Source: Microvirga arvi
GTDB taxonomy: Bacteria > Pseudomonadota > Alphaproteobacteria > Rhizobiales > Beijerinckiaceae
Reading direction: 5' to 3'
DNA length: 64,000 nucleotides
NCBI RefSeq assembly: GCF_016892765.1
Contig: NZ_JAFEMD010000023.1
Coordinates: 1 to 64,000, forward strand
In this document: positions 1 through 8,528 of the stretch, in pieces
Position numbering within the stretch: the stretch's first letter is position 1
Layout: each line of letters starts with the position of its first letter
Notes under the pieces: model-generated
The model's input: the letters and a program-made list of their open reading frames with translations, nothing else
Told to the model about the DNA's origin: nothing
Database searches by the model: none
Made by a program: the position numbers and the translations under genes

Positions 1-1796
1 GTGTTGCGGCCCATATTGACCCGGTCCACGATCACCCCCGAGGCAGCGTCCTCATAGCTGGCGTAGTCGTAGCCGCTGCCGCCGTCGAGCCAGTCCGCGC
101 CCGCCCCGCCGGCGAGCACGTCATAGCCGTCCTCGCCATACAGATTGTCGTTGCCGCCATAGCCCGAGAGGGTGTCGGCGCCCGCGCGCCCGAACAGGTA
201 GTTGTCCAGAACATTGCCGCCGAGCGTGTCCTGGTAGGACGAGCCGTGCAGGCCCTCGATGCTGCTGTAAACGTCGCCCGCCGCCTCGCCGCTGTTGGAC
301 GCAGAGCTCATGAGGCGCGCCGCCACGCCGGACGATGCCGAGGCGTAGCTGGCATAGTCGTCGCCCTCGCCCCCCTCGAGCACGTCATGGCCGCCGCCGC
401 CCACGAGCCAGTCCCCGCCGGCCAGACCGCGCAGAACGTCGTCGCCCTCTTGGCCGAAGAGCTCGTTGTAGCCCTCGCCCCCCGTCAGCGTGTCGCCGAA
501 AGCAGACCCGTGCAGGCCCTCGATGCTGTCATAGCGGTCGCCGTGGGCCTGGCCCAGGTTCTGCAACGCATCGGACAGGTTCGCCACGACGCCCGTGCCG
601 GCATTCAGGTAGCTCGCATAGTCGTAGCCCTCGCCGCCGGCCAAATCGTCCGCGCCGCGTCCGCCCTCGAGGGTGTCGGAACCCGCATCGCCCGCGAGCA
701 TGTTGTCGCCAGCGTTACCGGTCAGCACGTCAGCGAACCCGGTCCCGTACAGATCCTCAACGGAGATGTAGACGTCGCCCGCCGCCTCGCCAGTGTTCTG
801 GGAAGCATCCGACAGATTCGCGACAACCCTGCTGGTGGCCGCGGCATAGCTCGCGGTGTCGTATCCAAGCCCACCGGAGAGCAGGTCGGCACCGAGACCT
901 CCAATGAGGACATCGCGCCCGTCAAGGCCATAAAGGGTGTCGTTCCCCTCGCCCCCATCCAGCACGTCGAGCTTGCTAGGATCATTGGAGCCGGTCAGGG
1001 TATCGTTGCCGCCCAGCCCGTTCAGGAAGCCATCGCCCGTGAGTTGATCGGCGAACTCCGTCCCATCCTTATTGTTGACATAGAACGTGGCATCCCCGAC
1101 GGAGAAAACCTTGATGCGACCGTCTTTGATCGCATCAATTAGCTCAACTCGCTCTCTCTCGACGCGAATGGTGTCTTGGAGCCTAAGGTGTTCGATATAT
1201 TCGTCCTCAACTCCAAATGCTTGTAGAGATTGATGACTCCTTGGACCAGTGTAAACAGTAGCGGGGGCTTGTATTTCCATGATCGATCCATCCGAGAATT
1301 GAATGGTCGTAGTCACCGAAATGACCCGGTACTCAATATTAGCTGTCTCACCGTCTTCTGCATCGTCATTTGTACTACTATATGTTCCAATGTATTTCGC
1401 TACGGTACTTACCTTCTCTTGAGTAGGGATGAAAACAAACCCACTCTTTGGCAAAGCCACGGCCTCACCTTTTCTTTCAAGTACAACGGTCGCTGGCATC
1501 GTGGTTGTTGTTTTAATTCCATCTTTGGTGGTTACCACCGTAGTGATGCTACGATCGTTATTTACGGTTATTGTTTTTTTTTCGATGTTACTTCCATTCG
1601 TATTGACGCCGCCATTGGGTAGTATTCTAATATCATTGCTAACGCTGGAGCCGCCGCCTACACCGTCAACGCCGCCAACGCCGGTGCCGGCTTGGGCACC
1701 CCAATAGATCCCCTTCTTGGCCGCCTCGCCTCCGGCCTTGCCGCCGCTCGCTCCCATTAATGCCAATATAGCTTCTTCGAGTGGGGTTAGGAACAT
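1..1796 (-). CDS. RTX calcium-binding repeat protein, C-terminus beyond window
   Basis: An open frame of 598 codons runs from ATG at 1796 off the left edge, preceded by a good ribosome site (GGAGG, about 7 bases upstream). Residues 1-245 are a Gly/Thr-rich, non-repetitive N-terminal region without a signal peptide. After that come RTX nonapeptides (GGxGxDxLxGG, for example around GGNDTL and GGEGNDTLYG) alternating with longer units of about 80-95 residues that carry GYDYASY, GVVANLSDA and SIEGLHGS. Four such units are visible, the last cut by the edge. RTX proteins bind Ca2+ outside the cell and are normally exported by type I secretion; an adhesin or surface-layer role is possible, and no enzymatic domain is visible. 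The N-terminal part is more AT-rich than the repeats, suggesting mosaic origin. Confidence 0.85.
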   Translation of the reverse strand, partial: MFLTPLEEAILALMGASGGKAGGEAAKKGIYWGAQAGTGVGGVDGVGGGSSVSNDIRILPNGGVNTNGSNIEKKTITVNNDRSITTVVTTKDGIKTTTTMPATVVLERKGEAVALPKSGFVFIPTQEKVSTVAKYIGTYSSTNDDAEDGETANIEYRVISVTTTIQFSDGSIMEIQAPATVYTGPRSHQSLQAFGVEDEYIEHLRLQDTIRVERERVELIDAIKDGRIKVFSVGDATFYVNNKDGTEFADQLTGDGFLNGLGGNDTLTGSNDPSKLDVLDGGEGNDTLYGLDGRDVLIGGLGADLLSGGLGYDTASYAAATSRVVANLSDASQNTGEAAGDVYISVEDLYGTGFADVLTGNAGDNMLAGDAGSDTLEGGRGADDLAGGEGYDYASYLNAGTGVVANLSDALQNLGQAHGDRYDSIEGLHGSAFGDTLTGGEGYNELFGQEGDDVLRGLAGGDWLVGGGGHDVLEGGEGDDYASYASASSGVAARLMSSASNSGEAAGDVYSSIEGLHGSSYQDTLGGNVLDNYLFGRAGADTLSGYGGNDNLYGEDGYDVLAGGAGADWLDGGSGYDYASYEDAASGVIVDRVNMGRN

Positions 1797-2090
1797 AGCG
1801 CGCCTCCGGTTCAGACATCCGGCACACCCCGATCAAGCTGGGCCGCCGTTGCTCTATTGATGAAACGAGGTAGAGGAGACTGGAACTCTTGATTCAGAGA
1901 GGTTTGTTGCTGTTATTTAACTTTTCTACGTGGGCTTATTACTACAAGGCAAAGATACCGTAACGTTAAATATGCCGTAAGTTGCAGCCGCTCAGCGAAA
2001 CCGAAGTCTCAATTTTTTGGGTTACGCGATAGCCACTGCGATAATGCCGTTACTATCAAGTCACTGGCGAAAAATTTCGTGTAAAATCAA
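1797..2090. other. Intergenic, AT-richer leader region
   Basis: This stretch is clearly more AT-rich than its surroundings, with T and A runs around 1900-1970. It should hold the promoter of the RTX gene read leftward. I see no additional gene, tRNA or strong hairpin in it. Confidence 0.5.
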
Positions 2091-2461
<371 letters not shown>

Positions 2462-2464
2462 GGT

Positions 2465-3625
2465 CTAAGCCCCCACAATCTCCCTGAGCCTTACCCGCCC
2501 GCGCTCCAGCACCAGCCCGAGCTGGCCGTTCTTGAGCGCCAGCGCCTTCTCGCCGAAGAGCTTCCGGCGCCAGCCGTGCAGGGATGGCACGTCGGCATCG
2601 TCGCTGTCGGCGATGGCCTCGAGCTCCTCGACGGTAGCGATGATCTTGGGCGCCACGCCCTCCTGCTCGGCCACCGCCTTGAGCAGGACTTTCAGGAGGT
2701 CGACCACGGAGCCGGTGTTGTTGCGGCCGCGGCTGCGTTCCGGCATGGGGATCGTGGCGGGATCGCGGGCGAGCGCCCGCTCGACGGCCTCCAGGATTTC
2801 GCCGCCCGTGCGGGAGCGCTCGAACCCGTTGGGGATGGTCCGCAGGCGACCGAGGGCTTCCACGCTGCGGGGCGCGGAGGTGGCGATGTCGATGACCGCG
2901 TCGTCCTTGAGGATGCGCCCGCGGGGAACGTCCCGCACTTGAGCCTCGCGCTCCCGCCAGGCCGCGATCTCCATGAGCACCGCGATCTCGCGCGACTTGC
3001 GCAGACGGCCGGCGAGGCGGCGCCAGGCATTGTCGGGATCGGCCTGGTAGGTTTCCGGGGAGCTGAGGATCGCCATCTCCTCGGCGAGCCATTCGAGCCG
3101 GCCGTTGGTCTCCAGCTGGGCCAGCAGCGCCTCGTAGACCTTCACCAGATGGGTAACGTCGGAGAGGGCGTAGGTGAGCTGGGCATCGGAGAGAGGACGA
3201 CGCGACCAGTCGGTGAAGCGGGAGGACTTGTCGATCTTCGCCTTGGCGAGATCGTTCGACAGCTGCTCGTAGGACACCGAATCCCCGTAGCCGCAGACCA
3301 TGGCGGCGACCTGGGTGTCGAACAGGGGCTCGGGCACGATGCGCCCGAGATTCCAGATGATCTCCAGGTCCTGCCGGGCCGAGTGGAAGACCTTCACCAC
3401 GTTCCTGTTCGCCATGAGCGCCATGAAGGGCTCCAGGCTCATACCCTCGGCGAGCGGGTCGATCAGCACGGCATCGGCCGGATCGGGGCCTGCCATCTGG
3501 ATCAGGCAGAGCTTCGGGTAATAGGTGGTCTCGCGCAGGAATTCCGTGTCGACAGTGACGAACGGGTGCTGGCTGAGGCGGTCGCAGGCGGCGGCCAAGG
3601 CATCGGTGGAGGTGATCAGGTCCAT
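2465..3625 (-). CDS. rnd: Ribonuclease D
   Basis: 386 aa with the DEDD 3'-5' exonuclease core near the N-terminus: VDTEFLRE (Asp/Glu ligands) at about 20-27, [12 protein letters not shown], and YALSDVTHL with the Tyr...Asp of motif III. HRDC-like helical domains follow. It trims tRNA and other RNA 3' ends. The open frame extends upstream to 3856, but the extra 77 residues run through a degenerate intergenic repeat and resemble no family member; [17 protein letters not shown] matches usual RNase D N-termini and gives the family length (about 380). No strong ribosome site is visible. The lolD relic abuts its 3' end. Confidence 0.9.
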   Translation of the reverse strand: MDLITSTDALAAACDRLSQHPFVTVDTEFLRETTYYPKLCLIQMAGPDPADAVLIDPLAEGMSLEPFMALMANRNVVKVFHSARQDLEIIWNLGRIVPEPLFDTQVAAMVCGYGDSVSYEQLSNDLAKAKIDKSSRFTDWSRRPLSDAQLTYALSDVTHLVKVYEALLAQLETNGRLEWLAEEMAILSSPETYQADPDNAWRRLAGRLRKSREIAVLMEIAAWREREAQVRDVPRGRILKDDAVIDIATSAPRSVEALGRLRTIPNGFERSRTGGEILEAVERALARDPATIPMPERSRGRNNTGSVVDLLKVLLKAVAEQEGVAPKIIATVEELEAIADSDDADVPSLHGWRRKLFGEKALALKNGQLGLVLERGRVRLREIVGA

Positions 3626-3733
3626 GAGGCGTTCATAGCCCATCCCGCAACACGCCGCGAGTCCGTCCTCCGGTGCATTGTGCGGAAAATGAACCCCGTT
3701 TCGTAGTTCACGCGGCGGCGCAGGTCCCGGATT

Positions 3734-3777
3734 GAGCATCGGGCCGGAAGTGCACCCCACCTCCGGGTTCGATGCGC
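3734..3777. repeat. Degenerate copy of the GCATCGG palindromic repeat
   Basis: Starts GAGCATCGGGCCGGAAGTGC and ends CCGGGTTCGATGC. This is an imperfect version of the palindrome found at 33497, 35799, 41995 and 50364. It lies in the leader between rnd and the peptide genes. Confidence 0.5.
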
Positions 3778-3818
3778 GTAATCCATCGGCTGCTCCAGAC
3801 CCTCCATAGTCATGCAGG

Positions 3819-3849
3819 TTGACTCGGCTTCTTAAATGATTGTTATCAT
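3819..3849 (+). promoter_or_regulatory. Candidate promoter of the double-glycine peptide genes
   Basis: TTGACT at 3819-3824 and TATCAT at 3844-3849 resemble -35 and -10 boxes with a 19-base spacer (18 if TTATCA is used). The spacing is long, so this is tentative. It lies 66 bases ahead of the first peptide start. Confidence 0.35.
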
Positions 3850-3874
3850 GTATCACTGGCTCGTTGGCCAGCGG

Positions 3875-3891
3875 AATGCCGTAGCGGCATT
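3875..3891 (+). promoter_or_regulatory. Hairpin in the leader of the first peptide gene
   Basis: AATGCCG-TAG-CGGCATT is a perfect 7-bp stem with a 3-base loop, ending 10 bases before the strong ribosome site GGGGGAGG (3902-3909). It could stabilise or tune translation of the short mRNA. Confidence 0.45.
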
Positions 3892-3914
3892 TCAGCTATC
3901 AGGGGGAGGTCTTC

Positions 3915-4016
3915 ATGAAGACCACAATCGAAATGAATAAGGACGAGGCTCCGGTCGAGCTCAGCGAGCAGGAACTCGCCGAGGTTGGCGGCGGACGCCG
4001 GATCATCCTCTACTAA
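3915..4016 (+). CDS. Double-glycine leader peptide 1 (predicted mature RRIILY)
   Basis: 33 aa, with strong ribosome site GGGGGAGG six bases upstream. The C-terminal part reads LSEQELAEVGGG then RRIILY. Leu-12, Ser-11, Glu-8, Leu-7, Val-4, Gly-2 and Gly-1 match the classic double-glycine leader consensus recognised by C39 peptidases, so cleavage after GGG would leave only six residues. A peptidase-containing ABC exporter with its HlyD partner lies 0.4 kb downstream in the opposite direction. The product is probably a secreted peptide, either a signal or the precursor of a modified peptide; a hexapeptide core is unusually short for a bacteriocin. No modifying enzyme is seen nearby. Function is unknown; the leader assignment is strong. 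Confidence 0.75.
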   Translation: MKTTIEMNKDEAPVELSEQELAEVGGGRRIILY

Positions 4017-4047
4017 GTCCATTCCGGCCTTGCCGGCTTAAGGACAG

Positions 4048-4077
4048 GGCGCGGCCCCTCGTGAGCCGCGCCTTTTT
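4048..4077 (+). terminator. Intrinsic terminator after peptide gene 1
   Basis: GGCGCGGC at 4048-4055 pairs perfectly with GCCGCGCC at 4065-4072 around a 9-base loop, followed by five T. It separates the two peptide genes, so the second is either read through at lower level or has its own promoter. Confidence 0.85.
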
Positions 4078-4092
4078 CGATCAGCTGATCGA
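4077..4092. promoter_or_regulatory. 16-bp perfect palindrome, operator candidate
   Basis: TCGATCAGCTGATCGA is perfectly self-complementary. It sits immediately after the terminator and 47 bases ahead of the second peptide start, where a dimeric regulator could act. No regulator is proven. Confidence 0.45.
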
Positions 4093-4139
4093 CCGGTCAG
4101 GAGACAGCCAAAAACATCCAAAAGGGCGGGCAGGTTGAT

Positions 4140-4289
4140 ATGAAAACGAAGATGAAGAAGCAATCCAAAGCTAAGAGCTGGAAGGATGTGAAGGTTGTCG
4201 AGCTCAGCGTGAGCGAGCTTGCTTGTGTCGCCGGTGGACGGCGTATCATTATGCATGATCCCTGCTGTATAAAATGCATGTCAAAATGA
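4140..4289 (+). CDS. Double-glycine leader peptide 2 (predicted mature RRIIMHDPCCIKCMSK)
   Basis: 49 aa. The N-terminal 18 residues are lysine-rich (eight Lys). LSVSELACVAGG then fits the double-glycine consensus (Leu-12, Glu-8, Leu-7, Val-4, Gly-2, Gly-1). The predicted 16-residue mature part starts RRII, exactly like peptide 1, and carries a CCxxC cluster that could form a disulfide or bind metal. The leader has an extra Cys at -5. A weak ribosome site (GCAGG) lies five bases upstream. Shared leader and shared RRII argue that both peptides use the same exporter and act together or on the same target. Exact activity is unknown. Confidence 0.72.
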   Translation: MKTKMKKQSKAKSWKDVKVVELSVSELACVAGGRRIIMHDPCCIKCMSK

Positions 4290-4432
4290 TCTGAGGTCAG
4301 GGGCGACTCGACCAGAGCCGCGCTTTTCCTGCCACCGCCGTTTCCGCTTGCGTGGAGCGGCGCTCTTCTGTGTTATTCCGCAAGTTCCGGCGGAGAACGA
4401 ATCCGCTTCCCCAAAAAATTCCAGGCACCTGC

Positions 4433-6604
4433 TCACGCCCGGGCTGGCCCGGTCGCCAGACGCGAGCGCGCCGCATCCGCGAAGGCGAAAGTATCGGAGT
4501 CGATCGGCGTCGACACCCGACCCTCGCGCAGCACCACGATCCGGTCGGCGGCGCGGATCGTCTCGGGCCGGTGGGCGATGACGATGCGGGTGATCTTCAG
4601 CTCCGCGAGCGCCCGGTTCACCTCGCGCTCCTTGTCGAGGTCGAGGCTCGACGTGCCCTCGTCCATGAACAGCATGCGGGGCTTGCGGTAGAGGGCGCGC
4701 GCCAGCAGCACCCGCTGGCGCTGGCCGCCCGAGAGGGTGGTGCCCATGTCGCCGATCAGGGTGTTGTAGTTCATCGGCATGGCCATGATCTCGTCGTCGA
4801 TGCCCGCCACCTTCGCGCATGAGCGCATCCAGTCGATATCGATCCTGGCATCGAAGAAGCAGATGTTTTCGGCGATGCTCCCCGACAGGAGCTGGTCGTC
4901 CTGCATCACCACACCGATCTGCGAACGGAAGGCCTGGGTGCCGAAATGCGCGATGGGCGTGCCGTCGATCAGCACCGTGCCTTCCATAGGCTTGAACAGG
5001 CCCAGCATGATCTTGAGGAGGGTGGTCTTGCCCCCGCCCGATGGACCCGTGACGGCCACGAACTCGCCGGCCTCGACCTTGAGATCCGTGCCCGAGAGAA
5101 CCTCCGGCTCCGTGTCCGCATAGCGGAAGCTCACGCCTTTCAGTTCCACCGCTCCCTCGATCGGCCGTGCCACGAGGCTGTCCCCGTGCCGGTCCTGCTC
5201 GCGCTCGGCGAGCGCAATGTCGGAGAGGCGGTCGAGGTGGAGGTCGAGCATGCAGTACTGGATGCCGGTCTCGATCAGGTTGGTGGCTTTGGAGAGGAAC
5301 TGCTCCTTGTAGGCCATGAATGCGTAGAGCATGCCGATGGTCATGTCGTTCGCCATGATGGCCCTGGCGCCGAGCCAGACCACGAGCACGTTCTCGATGC
5401 CGTAGATCAGATCGTTCGCCGTCTTGAAGCCGATGGTGAAGCGGCCCTGGCGGATCCCGCGGCTGATCGAGGCGGCATAGCGGTTCTGCCACACGGCCTC
5501 GCGGTCGGATTCGCGGCCGAAGATCTTGATGCTCTGGATGGCCCGCGCCGTCTCGATGAAGGTGGTCTGCTCCTTGGCGGCCGCCTCGATCATCTCCTCC
5601 TGCCGCTGGCGCAAGGAGCGGTAGAGGGCAAAGCGTAAGACGGCGTAGAGAGCCAGCGCCGCGAACACGATGCCCGACAGCTTGGGGCTGTAGATCAGGA
5701 TCATCGCCAGCGTCAGCGTTGCCATCACCCCATCGACGAGGGCGGCCACCAGACCTTCCGAGATCAGCCGCTGGATCGGCTCGGCCGAGCGGAAGCGCGA
5801 GACGAGATCGCCGATATGCCGCTTCTCGAACCAGCTCAGGGGAAGCCGCACGAGATGGTGGAAGAGATTGGCGCCCATCTGGAAATTGAGTGCGCCGCTT
5901 AGAAAAAGCAGCACGTGGGAACGCAGCCACTCGGCGCCGATATGGATGAGGGTGAGCAGTCCGAAGCCGAGCGCCAGCGCCGTGAGCAGGCCCCCGTCGC
6001 CCTTCATCACCGCCTCGTCCACGGCCAGCTGCATGTAGAAGGGCGCAGCCAGCACCACGAGCTGCAGCACGGCCGAGAGCACCAGCGCTTGGGCGAGCGC
6101 CCGCTTCACCCCGCGCATCCGGCCCCAGAGGGCAGTGAGGCTGAGACGGGAGGTCTCCTTCTTGCGCTCGAAGGAATCCGTCGGCGTCAGCTCCAGGGCG
6201 ATGCCGGTGAAATGGTGGCCGATCTCGTCGAAGGTCAGGGTGCGCACGCCGAGCGCCGGATCGTGGATCGTCACCTTGCGGGCGCCGACCTCTTTCAGCA
6301 CCACGAAGTGGTTCATGTCCCAGTGCAGGATGCAGGGGAGCTTGACCTGCCCGAGCTGCTCGGGCTCGAGCCTCAGGCCCCGGCCCGTCATGCCGAGGCG
6401 CTGGCCCATCGCCAGCACGTCCTTGAGGGTGACGCCCTTCAGCGAGATCGAGAACAGGCGGCGCAGGGCCATGAGGTCGACCTCGCGCCCGTGATAGGTC
6501 GCGATCATGGCAAGGCATGCCAGCCCGCATTCGGCGGCTTCCGACTGGATGATCGCGGGCAGGCGAGGGGCGCCGAAATAGTCGAGGCCGGCCGAGAGCT
6601 TCAC
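4433..6604 (-). CDS. Peptidase-containing ABC transporter (C39, bacteriocin/peptide exporter)
   Basis: 723 aa from GTG at 6604, overlapping the hlyD-type stop by 4 bases. Residues 1-135 form a C39 cysteine protease: Gln20, Cys26 in AAECGLAC, His99 in NHFVVL and Asp115 in IHDPALG, a complete active site. A six-helix ABC membrane domain follows (about 165-430), then the ATPase: GPSGGGKTT (Walker A), LSGGQRQR near 624, LFMDEGTSSLD near 645 and IVIAHR. Such proteins cut double-glycine leaders and pump the mature peptide out in one step, with HlyD and a TolC-type channel in Gram-negative cells. The two peptides at 3915 and 4140 are the obvious substrates. No outer-membrane channel gene is in the window. 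Confidence 0.93.
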   Translation of the reverse strand: MKLSAGLDYFGAPRLPAIIQSEAAECGLACLAMIATYHGREVDLMALRRLFSISLKGVTLKDVLAMGQRLGMTGRGLRLEPEQLGQVKLPCILHWDMNHFVVLKEVGARKVTIHDPALGVRTLTFDEIGHHFTGIALELTPTDSFERKKETSRLSLTALWGRMRGVKRALAQALVLSAVLQLVVLAAPFYMQLAVDEAVMKGDGGLLTALALGFGLLTLIHIGAEWLRSHVLLFLSGALNFQMGANLFHHLVRLPLSWFEKRHIGDLVSRFRSAEPIQRLISEGLVAALVDGVMATLTLAMILIYSPKLSGIVFAALALYAVLRFALYRSLRQRQEEMIEAAAKEQTTFIETARAIQSIKIFGRESDREAVWQNRYAASISRGIRQGRFTIGFKTANDLIYGIENVLVVWLGARAIMANDMTIGMLYAFMAYKEQFLSKATNLIETGIQYCMLDLHLDRLSDIALAEREQDRHGDSLVARPIEGAVELKGVSFRYADTEPEVLSGTDLKVEAGEFVAVTGPSGGGKTTLLKIMLGLFKPMEGTVLIDGTPIAHFGTQAFRSQIGVVMQDDQLLSGSIAENICFFDARIDIDWMRSCAKVAGIDDEIMAMPMNYNTLIGDMGTTLSGGQRQRVLLARALYRKPRMLFMDEGTSSLDLDKEREVNRALAELKITRIVIAHRPETIRAADRIVVLREGRVSTPIDSDTFAFADAARSRLATGPARA

Positions 6605-7851
6605 ATCCGCCCCCTGACGCTGATCAGCGGCTCGAACAGCCAGGCGACGAGGGAGCGGCCCTCCAGCACGATGTCGGCCTTCAGGGTCATGTCGGGCTGC
6701 AGCGGCACCTCGCGCCCGAAGGCGTCGATGGCCTGGCGGTCGAGGCGCACGGTCACCCGGTAGGCGGGCTCGGAGAGCAATGTCCTGCCGATCACTTCGC
6801 TCGGCGAGAGCACCGCCTGCGAGACGGTCTCGACGGAACCACTGATCGTGCCGAAGCGCTGGTAGGGAAAGGCATCGATCATGAGCCTCACCCGCTGGCC
6901 GGGCTCGACGAAGCCGATGGCGCGGCTCGGCACGAAAAGCTCCGCCAGCAGATTCGCGCCGTCGGGCAGGAGAGTGAGCAGGGGCTTGTTGGGATCGACG
7001 ATCTGACCCGACGTGGCTTGAAGGGCCGTGACGCGCCCGGCGAGCGGCGCGGTGATCACCTGCGCCCGCTGGGCCTGGACCTCGGCCCGCTGGCGCTCCC
7101 GGTCGGCGAGACTGAGGCGCAGCTGCGCCAGGCGCTCGGCCTGCTGCACGGGCAGCTGCTCGCGCTGAAGCTGGGTCTGGCCGAGCTCCTTCTCGGCCTG
7201 GGCCAGATCCCGGTCGATCTCGGCGAGAATCTGCCGGCGGGACAGCAGGGCCTCGTCCTGCTCCTGCAGGGCGGCGCGGGTGGTGTGGCCCTGCTCGGCC
7301 AGCCGCGCGATGGTGTTGCGCCGCTCCTCGTTCACCTGGACCCGCTCGGCCATAAGTCGGCGCTGGACCGTGAGGGCATCGCGCTCGGCCTTCACGGACG
7401 CGATGGCCGCATCCAGCCGCAGGATCTCGTTGTCCGTGCGCGCCGGATCGGCGGCGATCTGGTCTTTCAGAACCTGGGTCTGGGTGTCAAGGGAGGCGAG
7501 GATCGCGGCATCGAGGGTGCCGCCGACCTCGAGCCCCTGGCGCGAGGCCACCGTGAAGAGCGGCTGCCCCGCGGCGACCCGATCGCCTTCCCTGACGGTC
7601 AGCTCCGTCACCACGCCGCCGCGCAGGGCGCCGACGCGCACCGCGCCGCCCGCCGCCATGAGAGATCCGCCTGCGGTCTCCTTGCGGGCATATTCGGCCG
7701 TGCCGAGGAAGAGGACGATTGAGGCGACACAGGCGAGGATGAAGCCGCCCAGCAGCTGCCAGGACAGCGGCGCAACGGGCAGCGACACGGACGAGTGATC
7801 GCCCGTGGCCGCCGTCACGGCCTGTGGCCTGAACAAGGATCGCTGGGCCAC
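6601..7851 (-). CDS. HlyD-family membrane fusion protein (periplasmic adaptor)
   Basis: 416 aa from GTG at 7851. A single membrane helix at about 31-52 is followed by a lipoyl/beta-barrel half (GGVVTELTVREGDRVAAGQPL), a long coiled coil from about 110 to 265 and the return half (ITAPLAGRVTALQATSGQIV). It bridges the inner-membrane ABC exporter to the outer-membrane channel. The 4-base overlap with the exporter gene shows they are co-translated. The upstream 120 bases hold an inverted repeat and a hairpin that may control the pair. Confidence 0.92.
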   Translation of the reverse strand: MAQRSLFRPQAVTAATGDHSSVSLPVAPLSWQLLGGFILACVASIVLFLGTAEYARKETAGGSLMAAGGAVRVGALRGGVVTELTVREGDRVAAGQPLFTVASRQGLEVGGTLDAAILASLDTQTQVLKDQIAADPARTDNEILRLDAAIASVKAERDALTVQRRLMAERVQVNEERRNTIARLAEQGHTTRAALQEQDEALLSRRQILAEIDRDLAQAEKELGQTQLQREQLPVQQAERLAQLRLSLADRERQRAEVQAQRAQVITAPLAGRVTALQATSGQIVDPNKPLLTLLPDGANLLAELFVPSRAIGFVEPGQRVRLMIDAFPYQRFGTISGSVETVSQAVLSPSEVIGRTLLSEPAYRVTVRLDRQAIDAFGREVPLQPDMTLKADIVLEGRSLVAWLFEPLISVRGRM

Positions 7852-7864
7852 CCCAACCCCCGAC

Positions 7865-7890
7865 GCAACATTATTATGAGACTATGTTGC
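7865..7890. promoter_or_regulatory. Inverted repeat upstream of the exporter operon
   Basis: GCAACAT and ATGTTGC form a perfect 7-base inverted repeat around a 12-base centre that contains CATAAT on the minus strand, a plausible -10 box 14 bases before the HlyD start. A protein bound here would cover the promoter. Spacing and symmetry are typical of an operator, but no regulator is proven. Confidence 0.45.
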
Positions 7891-7923
7891 AGAAAGAGCG
7901 GGGTGGCACAAGGGAAAGCGAGG

Positions 7924-7953
7924 GCGACAGAGCCGCGGAGGCGGTTCTGTCGC
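7924..7953 (-). terminator. Strong hairpin between the WYL-like gene and the exporter operon
   Basis: GCGACAGA/TCTGTCGC (8 bp) and CCGC/GCGG (4 bp) stack around one mismatch and a GGAG loop. On the minus strand it lies 24 bases after the WYL-like stop and before the exporter promoter region. There is no clean T tract, so it may be a weak terminator, an mRNA-stabilising hairpin or a repeat relic. Confidence 0.4.
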
Positions 7954-7976
7954 AGAAGAGGGTAAACCGCTGAGCT

Positions 7977-8381
7977 TTAAGCGCGGGCCTGCATGCGGGC
8001 GAGATGCTTCTTCCGCGCCCTGGCCTGCCGCTCGGCGAGCTTCATGAGCCAGTCGAGGATGTTGTGCTCGACCACGAAGCCGGTCTCCGCATCCTCCAGG
8101 CGCTGAATCCGGTCGACCCGGAAGCCGCGATAGCCGTCCTCGTCGGACAGGATGTCGATGCCGCCCAGCAGCATCTTGCCGGGACCTACCTTCAGCTCGC
8201 GCGCCAGCACCCAGCGCCGGGTCGCATTGCCGGCCTGGTCCACATAATCGAGCTCCAGCGCGCCCTCCAGCGGATAGACGTGCCAAGCGCCCTCGATCCG
8301 CTCCTCGACGGGAGCGTTCCGGGCCGGCCTCAAAAGGGATGTTGCAAGGGTGGTAACCATAGGCAGAATATGGAGTTTCAC
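7977..8381 (-). CDS. Small WYL-like domain protein
   Basis: 134 aa. Residues 38-95 (LELDYVDQAGNATRRWVLAREL..., GYRGFRVDRIQRLED) resemble the WYL sensor fold, whose hallmark is a strand with FRxDRI near the end of the domain. A charged tail rich in Arg, Lys and Ala follows. No helix-turn-helix is present, so if it regulates it does so as a ligand-binding partner or through the basic tail. It is read in the same direction as the HlyD/ABC exporter genes and ends 125 bases before them, which suggests a functional link. The family assignment rests on pattern only. Confidence 0.5.
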   Translation of the reverse strand: MKLHILPMVTTLATSLLRPARNAPVEERIEGAWHVYPLEGALELDYVDQAGNATRRWVLARELKVGPGKMLLGGIDILSDEDGYRGFRVDRIQRLEDAETGFVVEHNILDWLMKLAERQARARKKHLARMQARA

Positions 8382-8528
8382 CCTTTGTTCTGCAAGGAAT
8401 TTTGGGGTGTCGGAGGGCGGAAAAATGTCGACACTTGCTCGAAATTCAGCGAGACTATACCAATATCAATCGTGAAAAACTTGGAACCCCGAAAAGGCTT
8501 GGCACTTTAGCTTTGCCGAGGAGCCACA

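Noticed and set aside
246..1142. 298-aa plus-strand ORF
   Set aside because: Shadow of the RTX repeats on the other strand; repetitive composition produces long open frames in several readings.
3626..3856. N-terminal extension of RNase D by 77 residues
   Set aside because: It is encoded by repeat-like intergenic sequence, contains no family match, and the internal ATG gives the normal protein length.
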